This document shows positions 1-8,389 of a stretch of 58,729 bases of DNA, piece after piece. Within the stretch, counting starts at the first letter, position 1. Each line of letters starts with the position of its first letter. The stretch is taken from assembly GCA_017454675.1 (NCBI GenBank), contig JAFTCN010000031.1:1-58729 (forward strand), given 5' to 3'. This stretch comes from Clostridia bacterium. GTDB taxonomy: Bacteria > Bacillota > Clostridia > Oscillospirales > CAG-272. The notes under the pieces are model-generated. The model searched no databases, was not told the DNA's origin, and saw nothing but the letters and a program-made list of their open reading frames with translations. Made by a program: the position numbers and the translations under genes.

Positions 1-101
1 CCCGTAAGAACCTTTATTACTTCACATTCGTGGTAAAAGCCTCTTATCTTTTCGAGATATTTTTCACGTTTATATAAATCGGATCTGATTTCAATTTTCA
101 T
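1..101 (-). CDS. AAA-type ATP-binding protein, N-terminal fragment
   Basis: This is the first 33 codons of a minus-strand gene that runs off the left edge. The ATG sits 6 nt after a GGAGGT ribosome site. The readable start (MKIEIRSDLYKREKYLEKI, then ...IKVLTG) resembles the beginning of the ATP-binding DUF4143 proteins, which open with a YLEKI-like helix and IKVLTGIRRCGKS, the last part being the P-loop. The P-loop itself lies outside the window, so the family call is inference from a short stretch. A perfect consensus promoter lies directly upstream. These ATPases are often accessory genes of unknown function, which fits the AT-rich, IS-bearing surroundings. Confidence 0.55.
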   Translation of the reverse strand, partial: MKIEIRSDLYKREKYLEKIRGFYHECEVIKVLT

Positions 102-124
102 GTCGCACCTCCAAAGGCGATACT

Positions 125-153
125 ATTATATCACTTAAAAGGGCTTTTGTCAA
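125..153 (-). promoter_or_regulatory. Consensus sigma-70 promoter for the ATPase gene
   Basis: On the minus strand: TTGACA (148-153), 17-bp spacer, TATAAT (125-130) preceded by TG at the extended -10 position. It lies 24 bp upstream of the ATG of the left-edge gene. Confidence 0.8.
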
Positions 154-200
154 TTTAAGGGGGTCAATTTTGATAAAAATTACAATTTGGTCCCCTTAAA
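154..200. repeat. Inverted repeat upstream of the ATPase promoter
   Basis: Arms TTTAAGGGG (154-162) and CCCCTTAAA (192-200) flank an AT-rich centre. The repeat sits immediately behind the -35 box of the leftward promoter. It could be an operator, a terminator of unseen transcription, or an old insertion end. Confidence 0.5.
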
Positions 201-257
201 CAAAGATTTACACCCTTATTTCTCGGAATGATATGTTTCCCGTGGACTGGTATGGAA

Positions 258-286
258 TTGCATAAGAGGGTAAAAAGTGGTATCAT
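258..286 (+). promoter_or_regulatory. IS left end with transposase promoter
   Basis: TTGCAT (258-263), 17-bp spacer, TATCAT (281-286). The -35 box overlaps the left terminal repeat, as is common in IS3 elements. It drives orfA, whose ATG is at 323. Confidence 0.5.
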
Positions 287-322
287 ATGCATTAGATGAA
301 AGAAAAGGAGGATACCACAAAG

Positions 323-670
323 ATGGGGAAGGTTAAGTACAGTCCGGAAATGAAGGAACAGACAGTAAAGTACATTTTGGAAGGAGGAAAATCTGCAAGC
401 AAGGTTGCGGTAGAACTCGGGATCGACAAGAATACGATCTGCCGGTGGGTAAGAGAGTACCGAGAGGCACATCAGATGCCGACGTATGAGGTCGAGAGAA
501 AAATAAAGAAACAGTCTGCGGACGAACTAATCGCAAGAAATAAAGAACTTGAAAAGGAACTTAGAAGAAAAGAAAAAGAACTGGCGGACGAAAAGGAGAA
601 GGTCGAAATATTAAAAAAATCCGGCCGACGCTTGCGTCGGCTGACATCATTCATGCAAGCCGGAGAATGA
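323..670 (+). CDS. IS3-family transposase OrfA (helix-turn-helix)
   Basis: This 115-residue protein binds the IS ends and forms the N-terminal part of the fused OrfAB transposase. The ATG at 323 was chosen over one at 296 because AGAAAAGGAGG lies just upstream of it. Residues about 8-45 form the HTH_Tnp_1 domain (YSPEMKEQTVKYILEGG, then ...LGIDKNTICRWVREY). Residues about 60-100 form a Lys/Glu/Leu-rich coiled coil for dimerisation (ELIARNKELEKELRRKEKEL). Its end overlaps orfB by 4 nt. A slippery site at 613-619 allows -1 frameshifting into orfB. Confidence 0.9.
   Translation: MGKVKYSPEMKEQTVKYILEGGKSASKVAVELGIDKNTICRWVREYREAHQMPTYEVERKIKKQSADELIARNKELEKELRRKEKELADEKEKVEILKKSGRRLRRLTSFMQAGE
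613..641 (+). promoter_or_regulatory. Programmed -1 ribosomal frameshift signal
   Basis: The heptamer A AAA AAA (613-619) is in the OrfA frame. After a 4-base spacer comes a perfect hairpin GCCGACG / CGTCGGC (624-641). A -1 slip enters exactly the frame of orfB and would give the OrfAB fusion transposase normal for IS3-family elements. Confidence 0.85.
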
Positions 671-1592
671 AATGCGAAGCGATCTTCGCAAATCGAGCAC
701 TGTATTCTGTGGCGAAGATGTGCCGTGCGTTTCAGATCAAGCAGTGCGAGTATTATCAATGGCTGCGTTATCAAAAGAAAAGGCAGCAAAGGAAAGAAGC
801 CGAAAAAGCGCTTACGGATAAGGTAAGGAAAGTCTTTGTTGAGAACCGGGAACTGTACGGCTGCCGGAAAATGCGCGCCGCTCTTATGAACGAAGGGCTG
901 ACGGTTAGCGAATGGAAAATACGGCGGATCATGCGGGAATATAGGGCGGGACATAAAGTGCATACAAAAATGAAATGCACTTGTCCCGCCCCGAAGTTTA
1001 TGCTGGCGCATAAACTTCCCCATAATAATTCAAGCCTTACAGGAAGGACAAAGGCGACGGATTATACAGCGAAAACATAATAAACAGAGATTTTTCGCCT
1101 GAAACGATGAACAAAGTGTGGGCGGGAGATATCACCTATATACAAACGAATCTGGGGTGGGTTTATCTTGCGGCGGTACTGGATCTGAAGAACAAAGAAG
1201 TGATTGGTTATGAGATCGGCAAAAACATAGACAGCGATCTGTCAATGAGCGCCCTGGGCAACGCAATAGCGACCCGAGGAAGACACAAAGGGCTGATCTT
1301 TCACAGCGACAGAGGGACTCAGTACAGCTCAAAGAAGTACAAAGCAATGCTTAAAAAAAACGGTATTGTCAGTTCAATGAGCGCTCCCGGATGTCCATAC
1401 GACAATTCATGTATGGAAAGTTTTTTTGCCAGTTTAAAGAAGGAGTTGATTTATCGTAAAAAATATGCTACAATAGATGAAGTAAAGACAGACGTTTTCA
1501 GATACATAGAGCTGTTCTATAACAGAAAACGGCTGCACAGCAGTCTCGGGTATATGAGTCCGGTTGATTACCGTCTGAAGAACTGCAGCTAA
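667..1592 (+). pseudogene. IS3-family transposase OrfB (DDE), interrupted
   Basis: The protein is encoded in two frames: 667-1080, then a second frame carrying FKPYRKDKGD... from 1029 through a stop at 1590-1592. Catalytic motifs are in the downstream part: GDITYI (first Asp), FHSDRGTQY (second Asp) and ESFFASLKKE (Glu), followed by FYNRKRLHSSLGYMSP, all typical of the rve core. The upstream part carries the helical HTH_21 region (ENRELYGCRKMRAALMNEG). Between the halves lies an ~83 bp segment of two hairpins. Removing 944-1026 restores a continuous reading ...IMREYKFKPYRKDKG. The copy is therefore a recently disrupted transposase gene. Confidence 0.85.
944..1026 (+). repeat. Double-hairpin insertion inside IS orfB
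   Basis: Two adjacent near-perfect hairpins lie here. The first has GGGCGGGACA...TGTCCCGCCC arms with inner GTGCAT/ATGCAC. The second has GAAGTTTATGC / GCATAAACTTC arms around a 4-base loop. The left junction reads ATA-GGG and the right junction CCCC-ATA, so a short target duplication is possible. The segment adds a length that shifts the frame and disrupts the transposase. It looks like a small non-coding palindromic mobile unit (MITE- or REP-like). Confidence 0.6.
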
Positions 1593-1619
1593 CAAATGTG
1601 TCGTTCAATGAAAGCGGAG

Positions 1620-1676
1620 CGGCTGTTCAGCCTTTCTCCACTCCGCTACGCTCCGTTTCAAAAGGCTGAACGGCCG
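1620..1676 (+). repeat. Inverted repeat downstream of orfB
   Basis: Arms GTTCAGCCTTT (1625-1635) and AAAGGCTGAAC (1661-1671) with a few further pairs outside them. It lies between orfB and the right IS end. There is no clear T-tract. It may be a transcription block within the IS. Confidence 0.5.
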
Positions 1677-1878
1677 CAATAAATGATGTGCAGACACTTT
1701 TTCGCGTCTGAAAACAAACAATATCTGTACAGGTCGGTAATGCATACGGTTGCTGCGTTACCCTCTTATAAAAATGCAACCAATCCAGTTTGGGCTCCCA
1801 AGTACAGCCACAGCCTTTTGTTACGCTTGTTTCATACACAGTAGTTGTAACTGGTTCGCTCAGTTAATTTGATGTATC

Positions 1879-2457
1879 ATGAAAAGAAAAACAATAATAA
1901 AATCTGCCATTTTTGTATTAGTATGTGCTGTAATAGCCATAGGACTCTTCTCTTGTTTACATAAAAAATACCTTTATTATCGTTATGGAATGATTGAATA
2001 TTCATTGTCAGACTTTAGGCATCACAAACATGCTTACCAAGTTGTAGCAACAAAACTGATGAATGCCTATCAAAGCGAAAGAAGAAAAAATCCAGATGTT
2101 TGTTATTTAGTTGTTCGTGACAATAGTACAACGGTAACTGGAGAGTGGGAGTTTGAATTTAAAGATGCTTTAGACGATACTTATTTAATATCATCAAATG
2201 CCACTGAAGAAGAGATGACCTGCCTTGATGAAGTACTTAAATCAATGCATTCCAATAAAACCAGAGGAGGATTACTCCTTATTAGAGTTGAAAACGATTG
2301 CGTGATCTTTCATGCATATTCACCGTATTATCTTGTCTGTGATTTTTCAGGCGATTTTTACAGTAATAACAAAAAAGATGATTCGCTTTTTATCTCAAAA
2401 CTTAGTTCAAAATGGTATGAGGTTATAAATATTAAAACTCTGTTCCCATATGGGTAA
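1879..2457 (+). CDS. Hypothetical membrane-anchored or lipoprotein
   Basis: This 192-residue protein is of unknown function. It opens with a Lys/Arg-rich start and a hydrophobic segment at residues about 8-25 (AIFVLVCAVIAIGLFSC). The segment ends in LFSC, which could be a lipobox or simply the end of a signal anchor. The rest is soluble, Tyr-rich and without a recognised motif. The gene is clearly more AT-rich than the operons to its right and sits just outside the IS, which suggests acquired DNA. No good ribosome site precedes the ATG, so the start is uncertain. Confidence 0.6.
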   Translation: MKRKTIIKSAIFVLVCAVIAIGLFSCLHKKYLYYRYGMIEYSLSDFRHHKHAYQVVATKLMNAYQSERRKNPDVCYLVVRDNSTTVTGEWEFEFKDALDDTYLISSNATEEEMTCLDEVLKSMHSNKTRGGLLLIRVENDCVIFHAYSPYYLVCDFSGDFYSNNKKDDSLFISKLSSKWYEVINIKTLFPYG

Positions 2458-2631
2458 ATGATGCGAAGAATTGATTTTTTTGGCATAATTTGATTGTGTG
2501 CAATAATAACCTATTATTACTAAACTCTCTCTCGGCAGGTTCTCTGATTATCCTTATGAGAACCGGCCTTTACGACGGGGTTTCGGTTCACAGGATCATA
2601 ATAGTTTTTTTCGGGCGGTGCCGGACGGCGG

Positions 2632-5460
2632 TCACTGCCCGGTTTTTATTACCAGAGTCTCGCAGGAGAAGCGGCCGATCTCCGCCTTTATGTCCCCGCC
2701 TTCGCATTCCGGGGCCCCGGTCTGCAGCGATTCCGTCGAGTCGGTGAACACGGCTGAAACCTTCCCGGCGCCGGGGTAAAAACTCAGCCCGGCCGTCTGT
2801 TTCCCGCTGTCTGTCACGTCCGGAGCGGCGGCACCGTTCCCGTGCAGGCGCACGGCGACTCCCTCTCCGTCCTCAGAGATCTTGAAGGCCGACACCTCGG
2901 CTCCCGTTACCTTCAGTGCCGAAGCGCGGAGTGGCAGACTGCCGCCGTGCCGCGTCGCGGATACGGCAGGCAGCGGGTGGCGGAAATCAGACGAGAGGGC
3001 AGGTGCCAGTTCACCGCGGACGCCCGCCGCGGCGACCCCTATGCGGAAGACGTGTATCCCGCGTTCGGGGTACGGGTCGGGGTCGTACGTCCCGCGGATG
3101 AGGGTAACCTTCGTCTCGCCTCTGTTGCTGCGGAAACCGTAATTCCCGCCCGACATCAGGGCCAGGCATTCGCCGTCCTCATTTCTGTTCAGCGGGACGA
3201 TATAAGACTGGCAGGGGAGGTCGTATCCGGCATCCGCGCGGGACAGTCTCCCCATCGGGACGTCGGTGACCGCCCGGCCAGACGTCGTGTACGCCGCCGG
3301 GATCACGAACTCCAGCCTCGGGACGCTCGCGCCTTTTTCCGGCTTTTCGTCCCAGTCTGCCGTCACGGTGTACTCGAGCGTGCGCGAGTGCAGTCCGAGG
3401 CGGACTTTCACGTCGAGCTTTGATCTGCCGAAGGCGATCGAATAGCGGAGTTCATCCGACAGACCGGAGCGTGAGATGCCGCCGAAGCGGACGGGGCAGG
3501 TGCGGTTCAGGTCTTTTTTGTCTGTCGACTGCCCCTCGAGCCAGGCGGTCCTGCCGTGCGACGGCGGAGTTTCGCTGACGAGCCGGAAGTATCCTCCGCC
3601 CGCGGAGAGCTCCTCCCCTTTGACAGAGAACGATTTCAGTGTCATGTCGCCGCCGTCGAAGACCGCCCGGAGGAGGCCGTTGTCGAGCACCCTGTCCGAA
3701 TCAGGCGACTCTGTGAAGGAGTCGTTCCCCTCGTGGGGGGCGGTGAGATGTCCTTCGGGCCTGCGCCGGCGCAGGACGACGGTCGTGTATCCGAACGCCG
3801 GGACTTCAAAGAAAACCTCGAGAGTGATGAATCTGTGCCCCCAGAACGATTCGCGCGGGCCCGACAGCGAAAAGGGAAGAGGCTCGCCGCTGCCGTCGCT
3901 CACCTCGCAGAGCGACGTGTCGTATCCGTAGTCCCACACCTGTACGGAAGCCGTTTCGGCACGGTCGCGGGAGGTCGGATTGAAGACGGTGAAGATGCGG
4001 GTGCTCCCGCTGCCGCGCTCGGCGGAGGGAAGGAGGTATCCGTGCGACTCGTTCTGCGCAAAGCCGGCTCCCGCGCCCTCGGAGGTCCCTCCGGCGTCGC
4101 CCCAGGTCTGTATCGGCGACGTATCGGTCATGTCGGAGATCGCCCTCATCGAAGCCGACGCTCCGGTGCCGATATACGCCATCGCCGTATCGAACTGCTT
4201 CATCGCGTACTCGCGGGACTCGAGCCTGCATGTGCCGGTGATGATGTCGTGGAAGTGCAGGGAGAGAATGTTCCGCCAGGCCTCGCCGTACATATCCGGC
4301 GAGCCGCCCTCCCCGCCGAAGACCCTGTTCATCGCCGAGAGGGACTCCGCCTCGAACATCCTCGCCTCGGCGGTCCGGTTCGCTGCCTTTATGCGCGACT
4401 GCGAGGAGTAGCAGCCGGTGTAGAGGCAGTTGAGCTCGTGCTTTACCTCGGGCAGACTGCCGCTGATCTTTTCGGCCTCCGCGAAGAAGTCGCGGATCTT
4501 CCCGAACCTTATCGACGGGGTCAGCGGCCATGACGCGTACTCGGCGATCCGCTCTATGTCGCGCCTCGACGGTCCTCCGCCGTGGTCTCCCACTCCGTAT
4601 ACGCAGAGGTGCGTCTTCATTCCCGTCTTTCCGCAGAAATCGGCGACGGTCTCGAACTTCTCGGGCGAAACGGAGACGCTGTACCAGTCGTACTCGCAAA
4701 GGTTTATCGTGCTCCTGCCCGACGGCGCGACGTACCTGTAGAGCTCTTTTTCGTATCCGCGGCAGTGGTACATGTATTTAATGCCGGCGTCGGCGAGGAT
4801 CTCGGGCACATATGCCGAGTGGCCGAACGTGTCGGGCTCGAAGCACAGGTCGAAGTCGGAGCCGCGCAGACCGAGCAGCGGTATTAGGTATTTCCTCGCT
4901 TCGAGTATCTGCCTTGTCAGCGACTCGCCCGACGGCAGGTTCTTGTCGGGCTCCACCCACTCGGAGGCCGTGACCTCCCACTGACCGCTCTTTATCCGCT
5001 CTCTTATCTCGACGAGCATCGACGGACGGAAGAGCTCGACGATGCGGTAGAGAGACGCCTGTGACTGGGCGAAGGTGAAGGACGGGTACTCCTTCATGAA
5101 GTCGAGCACGGTGCGGAAGGTGTCGAGTGTCAGCGCGGCCGTCTCGTTGAAGCCCCATCTGTAGTTGAAGTCGATATGCGCGTGAGCGCAGAAGATCTCC
5201 GAGTAGTCCTTCGCGACGGCAGACAGGGGCGCGAGGATGACTTCGGCTTCCGCCGTGACATCCGGCGTCACGGCGCCGCGCTCCTCTATCGCGCGGCATA
5301 CCGTTCCCGCCGCCCTGTCCATGAGTCCTTCATCGACGCGCCGGTCGTATTTCGAGAGTATGTCAAGATATGTGAGCTCCGACGCGATGCGCAGGGCAGC
5401 GGGTCCGCGGTCTCTGTTCCCGTTTATCAGATCGAGTTTTTCACGCAGATTCTTTTCCAT
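2632..5460 (-). CDS. GH38 alpha-mannosidase-like glycoside hydrolase (copy A)
   Basis: Retaining family-38 enzymes cleave alpha-mannosides with a zinc ion. The ATG at 5460 (942 residues) was chosen because it aligns with the neighbouring paralogue and follows GGAGGG; an ATG 24 nt upstream is less likely. Visible motifs: HAHID at 93-97 (His95/Asp97 as zinc ligands), AQSQASLYRIVE near 131-142, GQWEVTASEWVEPDKNLPSG at 159-178, and PDTFGHS at 209-215, with Asp210 the expected nucleophile. HFHDIITGT follows further on. Residues from about 500 on form the beta-rich mannosidase domains. There is no signal peptide, so it should act in the cytoplasm on imported or trimmed glycans. It is the third gene of a leftward operon, 45 nt after copy B. 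The exact substrate is unknown. Confidence 0.85.
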   Translation of the reverse strand: MEKNLREKLDLINGNRDRGPAALRIASELTYLDILSKYDRRVDEGLMDRAAGTVCRAIEERGAVTPDVTAEAEVILAPLSAVAKDYSEIFCAHAHIDFNYRWGFNETAALTLDTFRTVLDFMKEYPSFTFAQSQASLYRIVELFRPSMLVEIRERIKSGQWEVTASEWVEPDKNLPSGESLTRQILEARKYLIPLLGLRGSDFDLCFEPDTFGHSAYVPEILADAGIKYMYHCRGYEKELYRYVAPSGRSTINLCEYDWYSVSVSPEKFETVADFCGKTGMKTHLCVYGVGDHGGGPSRRDIERIAEYASWPLTPSIRFGKIRDFFAEAEKISGSLPEVKHELNCLYTGCYSSQSRIKAANRTAEARMFEAESLSAMNRVFGGEGGSPDMYGEAWRNILSLHFHDIITGTCRLESREYAMKQFDTAMAYIGTGASASMRAISDMTDTSPIQTWGDAGGTSEGAGAGFAQNESHGYLLPSAERGSGSTRIFTVFNPTSRDRAETASVQVWDYGYDTSLCEVSDGSGEPLPFSLSGPRESFWGHRFITLEVFFEVPAFGYTTVVLRRRRPEGHLTAPHEGNDSFTESPDSDRVLDNGLLRAVFDGGDMTLKSFSVKGEELSAGGGYFRLVSETPPSHGRTAWLEGQSTDKKDLNRTCPVRFGGISRSGLSDELRYSIAFGRSKLDVKVRLGLHSRTLEYTVTADWDEKPEKGASVPRLEFVIPAAYTTSGRAVTDVPMGRLSRADAGYDLPCQSYIVPLNRNEDGECLALMSGGNYGFRSNRGETKVTLIRGTYDPDPYPERGIHVFRIGVAAAGVRGELAPALSSDFRHPLPAVSATRHGGSLPLRASALKVTGAEVSAFKISEDGEGVAVRLHGNGAAAPDVTDSGKQTAGLSFYPGAGKVSAVFTDSTESLQTGAPECEGGDIKAEIGRFSCETLVIKTGQ

Positions 5461-5505
5461 GTTCCGGGGCCCTCCGGCCTTCATTTTGAGTGATGTGCGG
5501 CGTCT

Positions 5506-8340
5506 TCAGGCTTTCTTCTCTGTCTTTATAACCGCGGTGGCGCAGGCGCACTCGCCGAGCCGGAAGCTGACGCTTCCGCCTCTGCATTCGGCGTCGCCGC
5601 GTTTTTCCGATTCGAGCGAATCGGTGAGCGCGGCGGACAGCTCTCCGGCTCCGGCCCAGAATCCGAGCTGCGCGCGCTTATCTCCGCATTCGGTCATTCC
5701 GGAGTGCGCGGCTCCGTTCCCGTACAGGCGCACTGCGACTCCCTCTCCGTCCTCCGAGATCTTGAGGGCGGACACGGCGGCTCCTTCGACCGTGAGGGCG
5801 GAAGCCGAAAGCGGCAGCACTCCCGGATGTGACCTCGCCGACACCGCGCTGAGCGGGTGGCAGAAGCATGACGACAGTTCGGGCGCGAGAGCGCCGTCCG
5901 CGCCGGCGGCCGATATCCCTATCCGGATCTCGTGTATCCCGCGCTCGGGGTACGGGTCGGGATTGTATGCGCTGCGTATGAGGCTCACCTTGGCCGTCCC
6001 GCCGTCGAAGCGGTAGCCGTATTTGCAGTCCGTCATGAGCGCCAGGCATTCGCCTCCGTCCCCGGCGAGAGGGACGATATACGACAGACACGGTATGTCG
6101 TGCGTGACCGCTTTTCTGACAAGACGCCCCATCGGCACGTCGGTCAGAACCTCGCCCCGGTCGGTGTATGCGACCGGCGCGACAAAGTCGAGCCTCGGGA
6201 TCGACACGTCCTTTACCGGCTTTTCGTCCCAGTCGGCGGTCACGGCGAACTCGAGCGTGCGCGAGCCGCGGGGAAGGGAGACCTTCACGTCGATCTTCGA
6301 CGAACCGAATTCCGCGGTGTAGCGCAGCCCGGACGAGGTCTCTGTCGACGACATGCCGCGAAAGCGGACGTCGCGCGAAAGGTTGATATTCGTTTCGGAG
6401 GCGGTCGGGCCGACGCGCCAGGCCGTCATCCCGTAGACCGGGTTCTCACTCGCCAGCCTGAAGTATCCTCCGCCGCGGACGAGCTCGCGGCCGCCCGCCG
6501 AGAACGACTTGAGGATCATCGTGCGGCTGTCGAATACTGCCCTGACTATGCCGTTGTCGAGCACTTTGTCGTCGTCGTTTATGAATGCGTCGTTGTGTTC
6601 GTATGTACGCGGGATCCTCGTCACGAGGCCATCGGGCTTTTTCTGCGAGAGAACGACGGTGGTGTAGCCGAAAGGAGGCACGTCGACGGCTGCCTCGAGG
6701 CGGTTGAAGCGGTGCCCCCAGAACGACTCCTGACTGCCGGATAAAGTGAAGGGAAGCACTTCTCCCGAGCCGTCCCTCACCTCGCACAGCGACGTGTCGT
6801 ACCCGTAGTCCCACACGGTGATGACCGCGTTCTCCCTCCGGCGGTACTGCGTCGGGTTGAAGACGGTGAAGATACGGGTGCTCCCGCTGCCGCGCTCGGC
6901 GGAGTGGAGGAGGTAGCCGCGCGCCGCGTTCTGGGCGAAACCGGCTCCTGCGCCCTCTGACGTCCCGCCGGCGTCCGCCGGCGCGTGGATCCCCGACGTG
7001 TCGGTCATCGCCGAGATCCTTCTCATCGTCTCCGAGGCGATGGTCCCGACATGCGCCAGCGTGTCCTGGAACCTGCCCATTGCGAACTCCCTGGTCTCGA
7101 CCGTTCCCGAGCCGGGCAGTATGTCGTGAAAGTGGTTGAACAGAATGTTGCGCCAGGCCAGGTCGAGGGCAGAGGGGGAGATGCCCTCCCCTCCGAAGAT
7201 GCGGTCCATCGCCGAGAGCGCCTCGGCCTCGAATATCCTCGCCTCGGAGATGCGGTTCGACATCTTGATCCTCGATTGTGTAGTATAGCATCCGGTGAAG
7301 AGGTAGTTGAGCTCGTGACCGATCTGCGGCAGGCCGTCTCTTATCTTCTCGGCCTCGGCGAAGAGATCCCTGATCCTTCCGAAGCGGATCGATGGGGTGA
7401 GAGGCCACGACGCGTACTCGAGGATGTTCTCGATGTCGCGCCTCGACGGTCCTCCCCCGTGGTCTCCGACTCCGTACACGCAAAGGTATGTCTTTATCCC
7501 GTATTTTCCGCAGAAATCGGGAAGGATCTCGAATTTCTCGGTCGTGACGGTGCCGTTGTACCAGGCGTATTCGCAGTAGTTGAGCGTCTTTTTCCCCGAC
7601 GGCGCGACGAACTCGTAGAGGCAGGGGAGGTCGTACCCCCGGCAGTGGTACATGTATCTCACGCCGGCGTCGGACAGGATCTCGGGCACGTATGCGGAAT
7701 GACCGAAAGTGTCGGGATCGAAGCAGAGGTCGAAATCCCGGTCAGACAGGCCGAGCAGCTGCCCGAGATACTTGCGGGTCTCGAGGACCTGCCTCGTCAT
7801 CGACTCGCCGCTCGGCATGTTCTTGTCGGGCTCGACCCACTCGGCGGCGGTCACCTCCCACTGTCCGCTCCTTATCCTCTCCCTTATCTCGGGCAGGAGC
7901 GACGGGGCGAAGCGCTCGATTATCTCGTATACCGAGGCCTGCGACTGGGCGAAGGTGAATCCGGGATAATCGCGCATGAACCCGAGCACCGTCCGCACCG
8001 TGTCGACGGTCAGCGCGGCGGTCTCGTTGTAGCCCCACATCCAGTTCATGTCGATGTGAGCGTGAGCGGTGAAGATCTCGGTGTAGTCCTTCGCGACGGG
8101 GCAGAGCGGGGCGAGCATATCCTCGGCCGCCTCCGCGTCGGCGCGCGTCACGGCGCCGCTGCAGTCGAGGGCGCGGCATATGCCTTCCGCGGCAGCCCCG
8201 AGGAGATCCCTGTCGACCCTCGAGTCGTACTTCGCGAGCGCGGCGAGGTAGGACAGCTCTGACGCTATGCGCAGCGCGGATCTCCCTCTCTCCCTGTTTT
8301 CGTTTATGTATTTCAGCTTTTCCGAAAGCGTTCTTTCCAT
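5506..8340 (-). CDS. GH38 alpha-mannosidase-like glycoside hydrolase (copy B)
   Basis: This 944-residue tandem paralogue of the next gene is collinear with it over its whole length. The motifs sit at the same positions: HAHIDMNWMWG at 93-103, AQSQASVYEI at 131-140, GQWEVTAAEWVEPDKNMPSG at 159-178, PDTFGHS at 209-215 with Asp210 the likely nucleophile, and HFHDILPGSG further on. There is no signal peptide. The ATG is preceded by GCGAGG. It begins 49 nt after the stop of the upstream surface protein and ends 45 nt before copy A, so the three genes look co-transcribed. Two divergent copies suggest distinct linkage preferences or a heteromer. Confidence 0.86.
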   Translation of the reverse strand: MERTLSEKLKYINENRERGRSALRIASELSYLAALAKYDSRVDRDLLGAAAEGICRALDCSGAVTRADAEAAEDMLAPLCPVAKDYTEIFTAHAHIDMNWMWGYNETAALTVDTVRTVLGFMRDYPGFTFAQSQASVYEIIERFAPSLLPEIRERIRSGQWEVTAAEWVEPDKNMPSGESMTRQVLETRKYLGQLLGLSDRDFDLCFDPDTFGHSAYVPEILSDAGVRYMYHCRGYDLPCLYEFVAPSGKKTLNYCEYAWYNGTVTTEKFEILPDFCGKYGIKTYLCVYGVGDHGGGPSRRDIENILEYASWPLTPSIRFGRIRDLFAEAEKIRDGLPQIGHELNYLFTGCYTTQSRIKMSNRISEARIFEAEALSAMDRIFGGEGISPSALDLAWRNILFNHFHDILPGSGTVETREFAMGRFQDTLAHVGTIASETMRRISAMTDTSGIHAPADAGGTSEGAGAGFAQNAARGYLLHSAERGSGSTRIFTVFNPTQYRRRENAVITVWDYGYDTSLCEVRDGSGEVLPFTLSGSQESFWGHRFNRLEAAVDVPPFGYTTVVLSQKKPDGLVTRIPRTYEHNDAFINDDDKVLDNGIVRAVFDSRTMILKSFSAGGRELVRGGGYFRLASENPVYGMTAWRVGPTASETNINLSRDVRFRGMSSTETSSGLRYTAEFGSSKIDVKVSLPRGSRTLEFAVTADWDEKPVKDVSIPRLDFVAPVAYTDRGEVLTDVPMGRLVRKAVTHDIPCLSYIVPLAGDGGECLALMTDCKYGYRFDGGTAKVSLIRSAYNPDPYPERGIHEIRIGISAAGADGALAPELSSCFCHPLSAVSARSHPGVLPLSASALTVEGAAVSALKISEDGEGVAVRLYGNGAAHSGMTECGDKRAQLGFWAGAGELSAALTDSLESEKRGDAECRGGSVSFRLGECACATAVIKTEKKA

Positions 8341-8389
8341 CTTTTTTACCTCGCTGATCGTGTCTGGACCGTTTCAGGAGCCAGTAGGC

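Larger units (their letters stand above)
258..1780 (+). mobile_element. IS3-family insertion sequence, inactivated
   Basis: The element contains an orfA/orfB pair with IS3-family features: a helix-turn-helix OrfA with leucine-rich coiled coil, a slippery A7 frameshift site, and an rve-type DDE transposase. Matching ends are visible as TTGCATAAGAGGGTAA at the left (258-273) and TTACCCTCTTAT...ATGCAA at the right (1758-1779). In the right copy the two conserved blocks are separated by about five extra bases. The outer bases fit the TG...CA ends usual for IS3. No clear target duplication was found, so the exact ends are approximate. orfB is interrupted, so the copy should not move by itself. Confidence 0.75.

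Noticed and set aside
944..1026. CRISPR-like repeats
   Set aside because: Only two different hairpins are present, with no repeated unit or spacers.
2490..2747. 85-codon plus-strand frame near the end of the GH38 gene
   Set aside because: It overlaps the GH38 stop and has low-complexity Arg/Ser text; no ribosome site.
2842..4887. Several open frames of 80-325 codons on the plus strand opposite the first GH38 gene
   Set aside because: They are Arg/Ala-rich antisense shadows of a GC-rich gene, without ribosome sites or family motifs.
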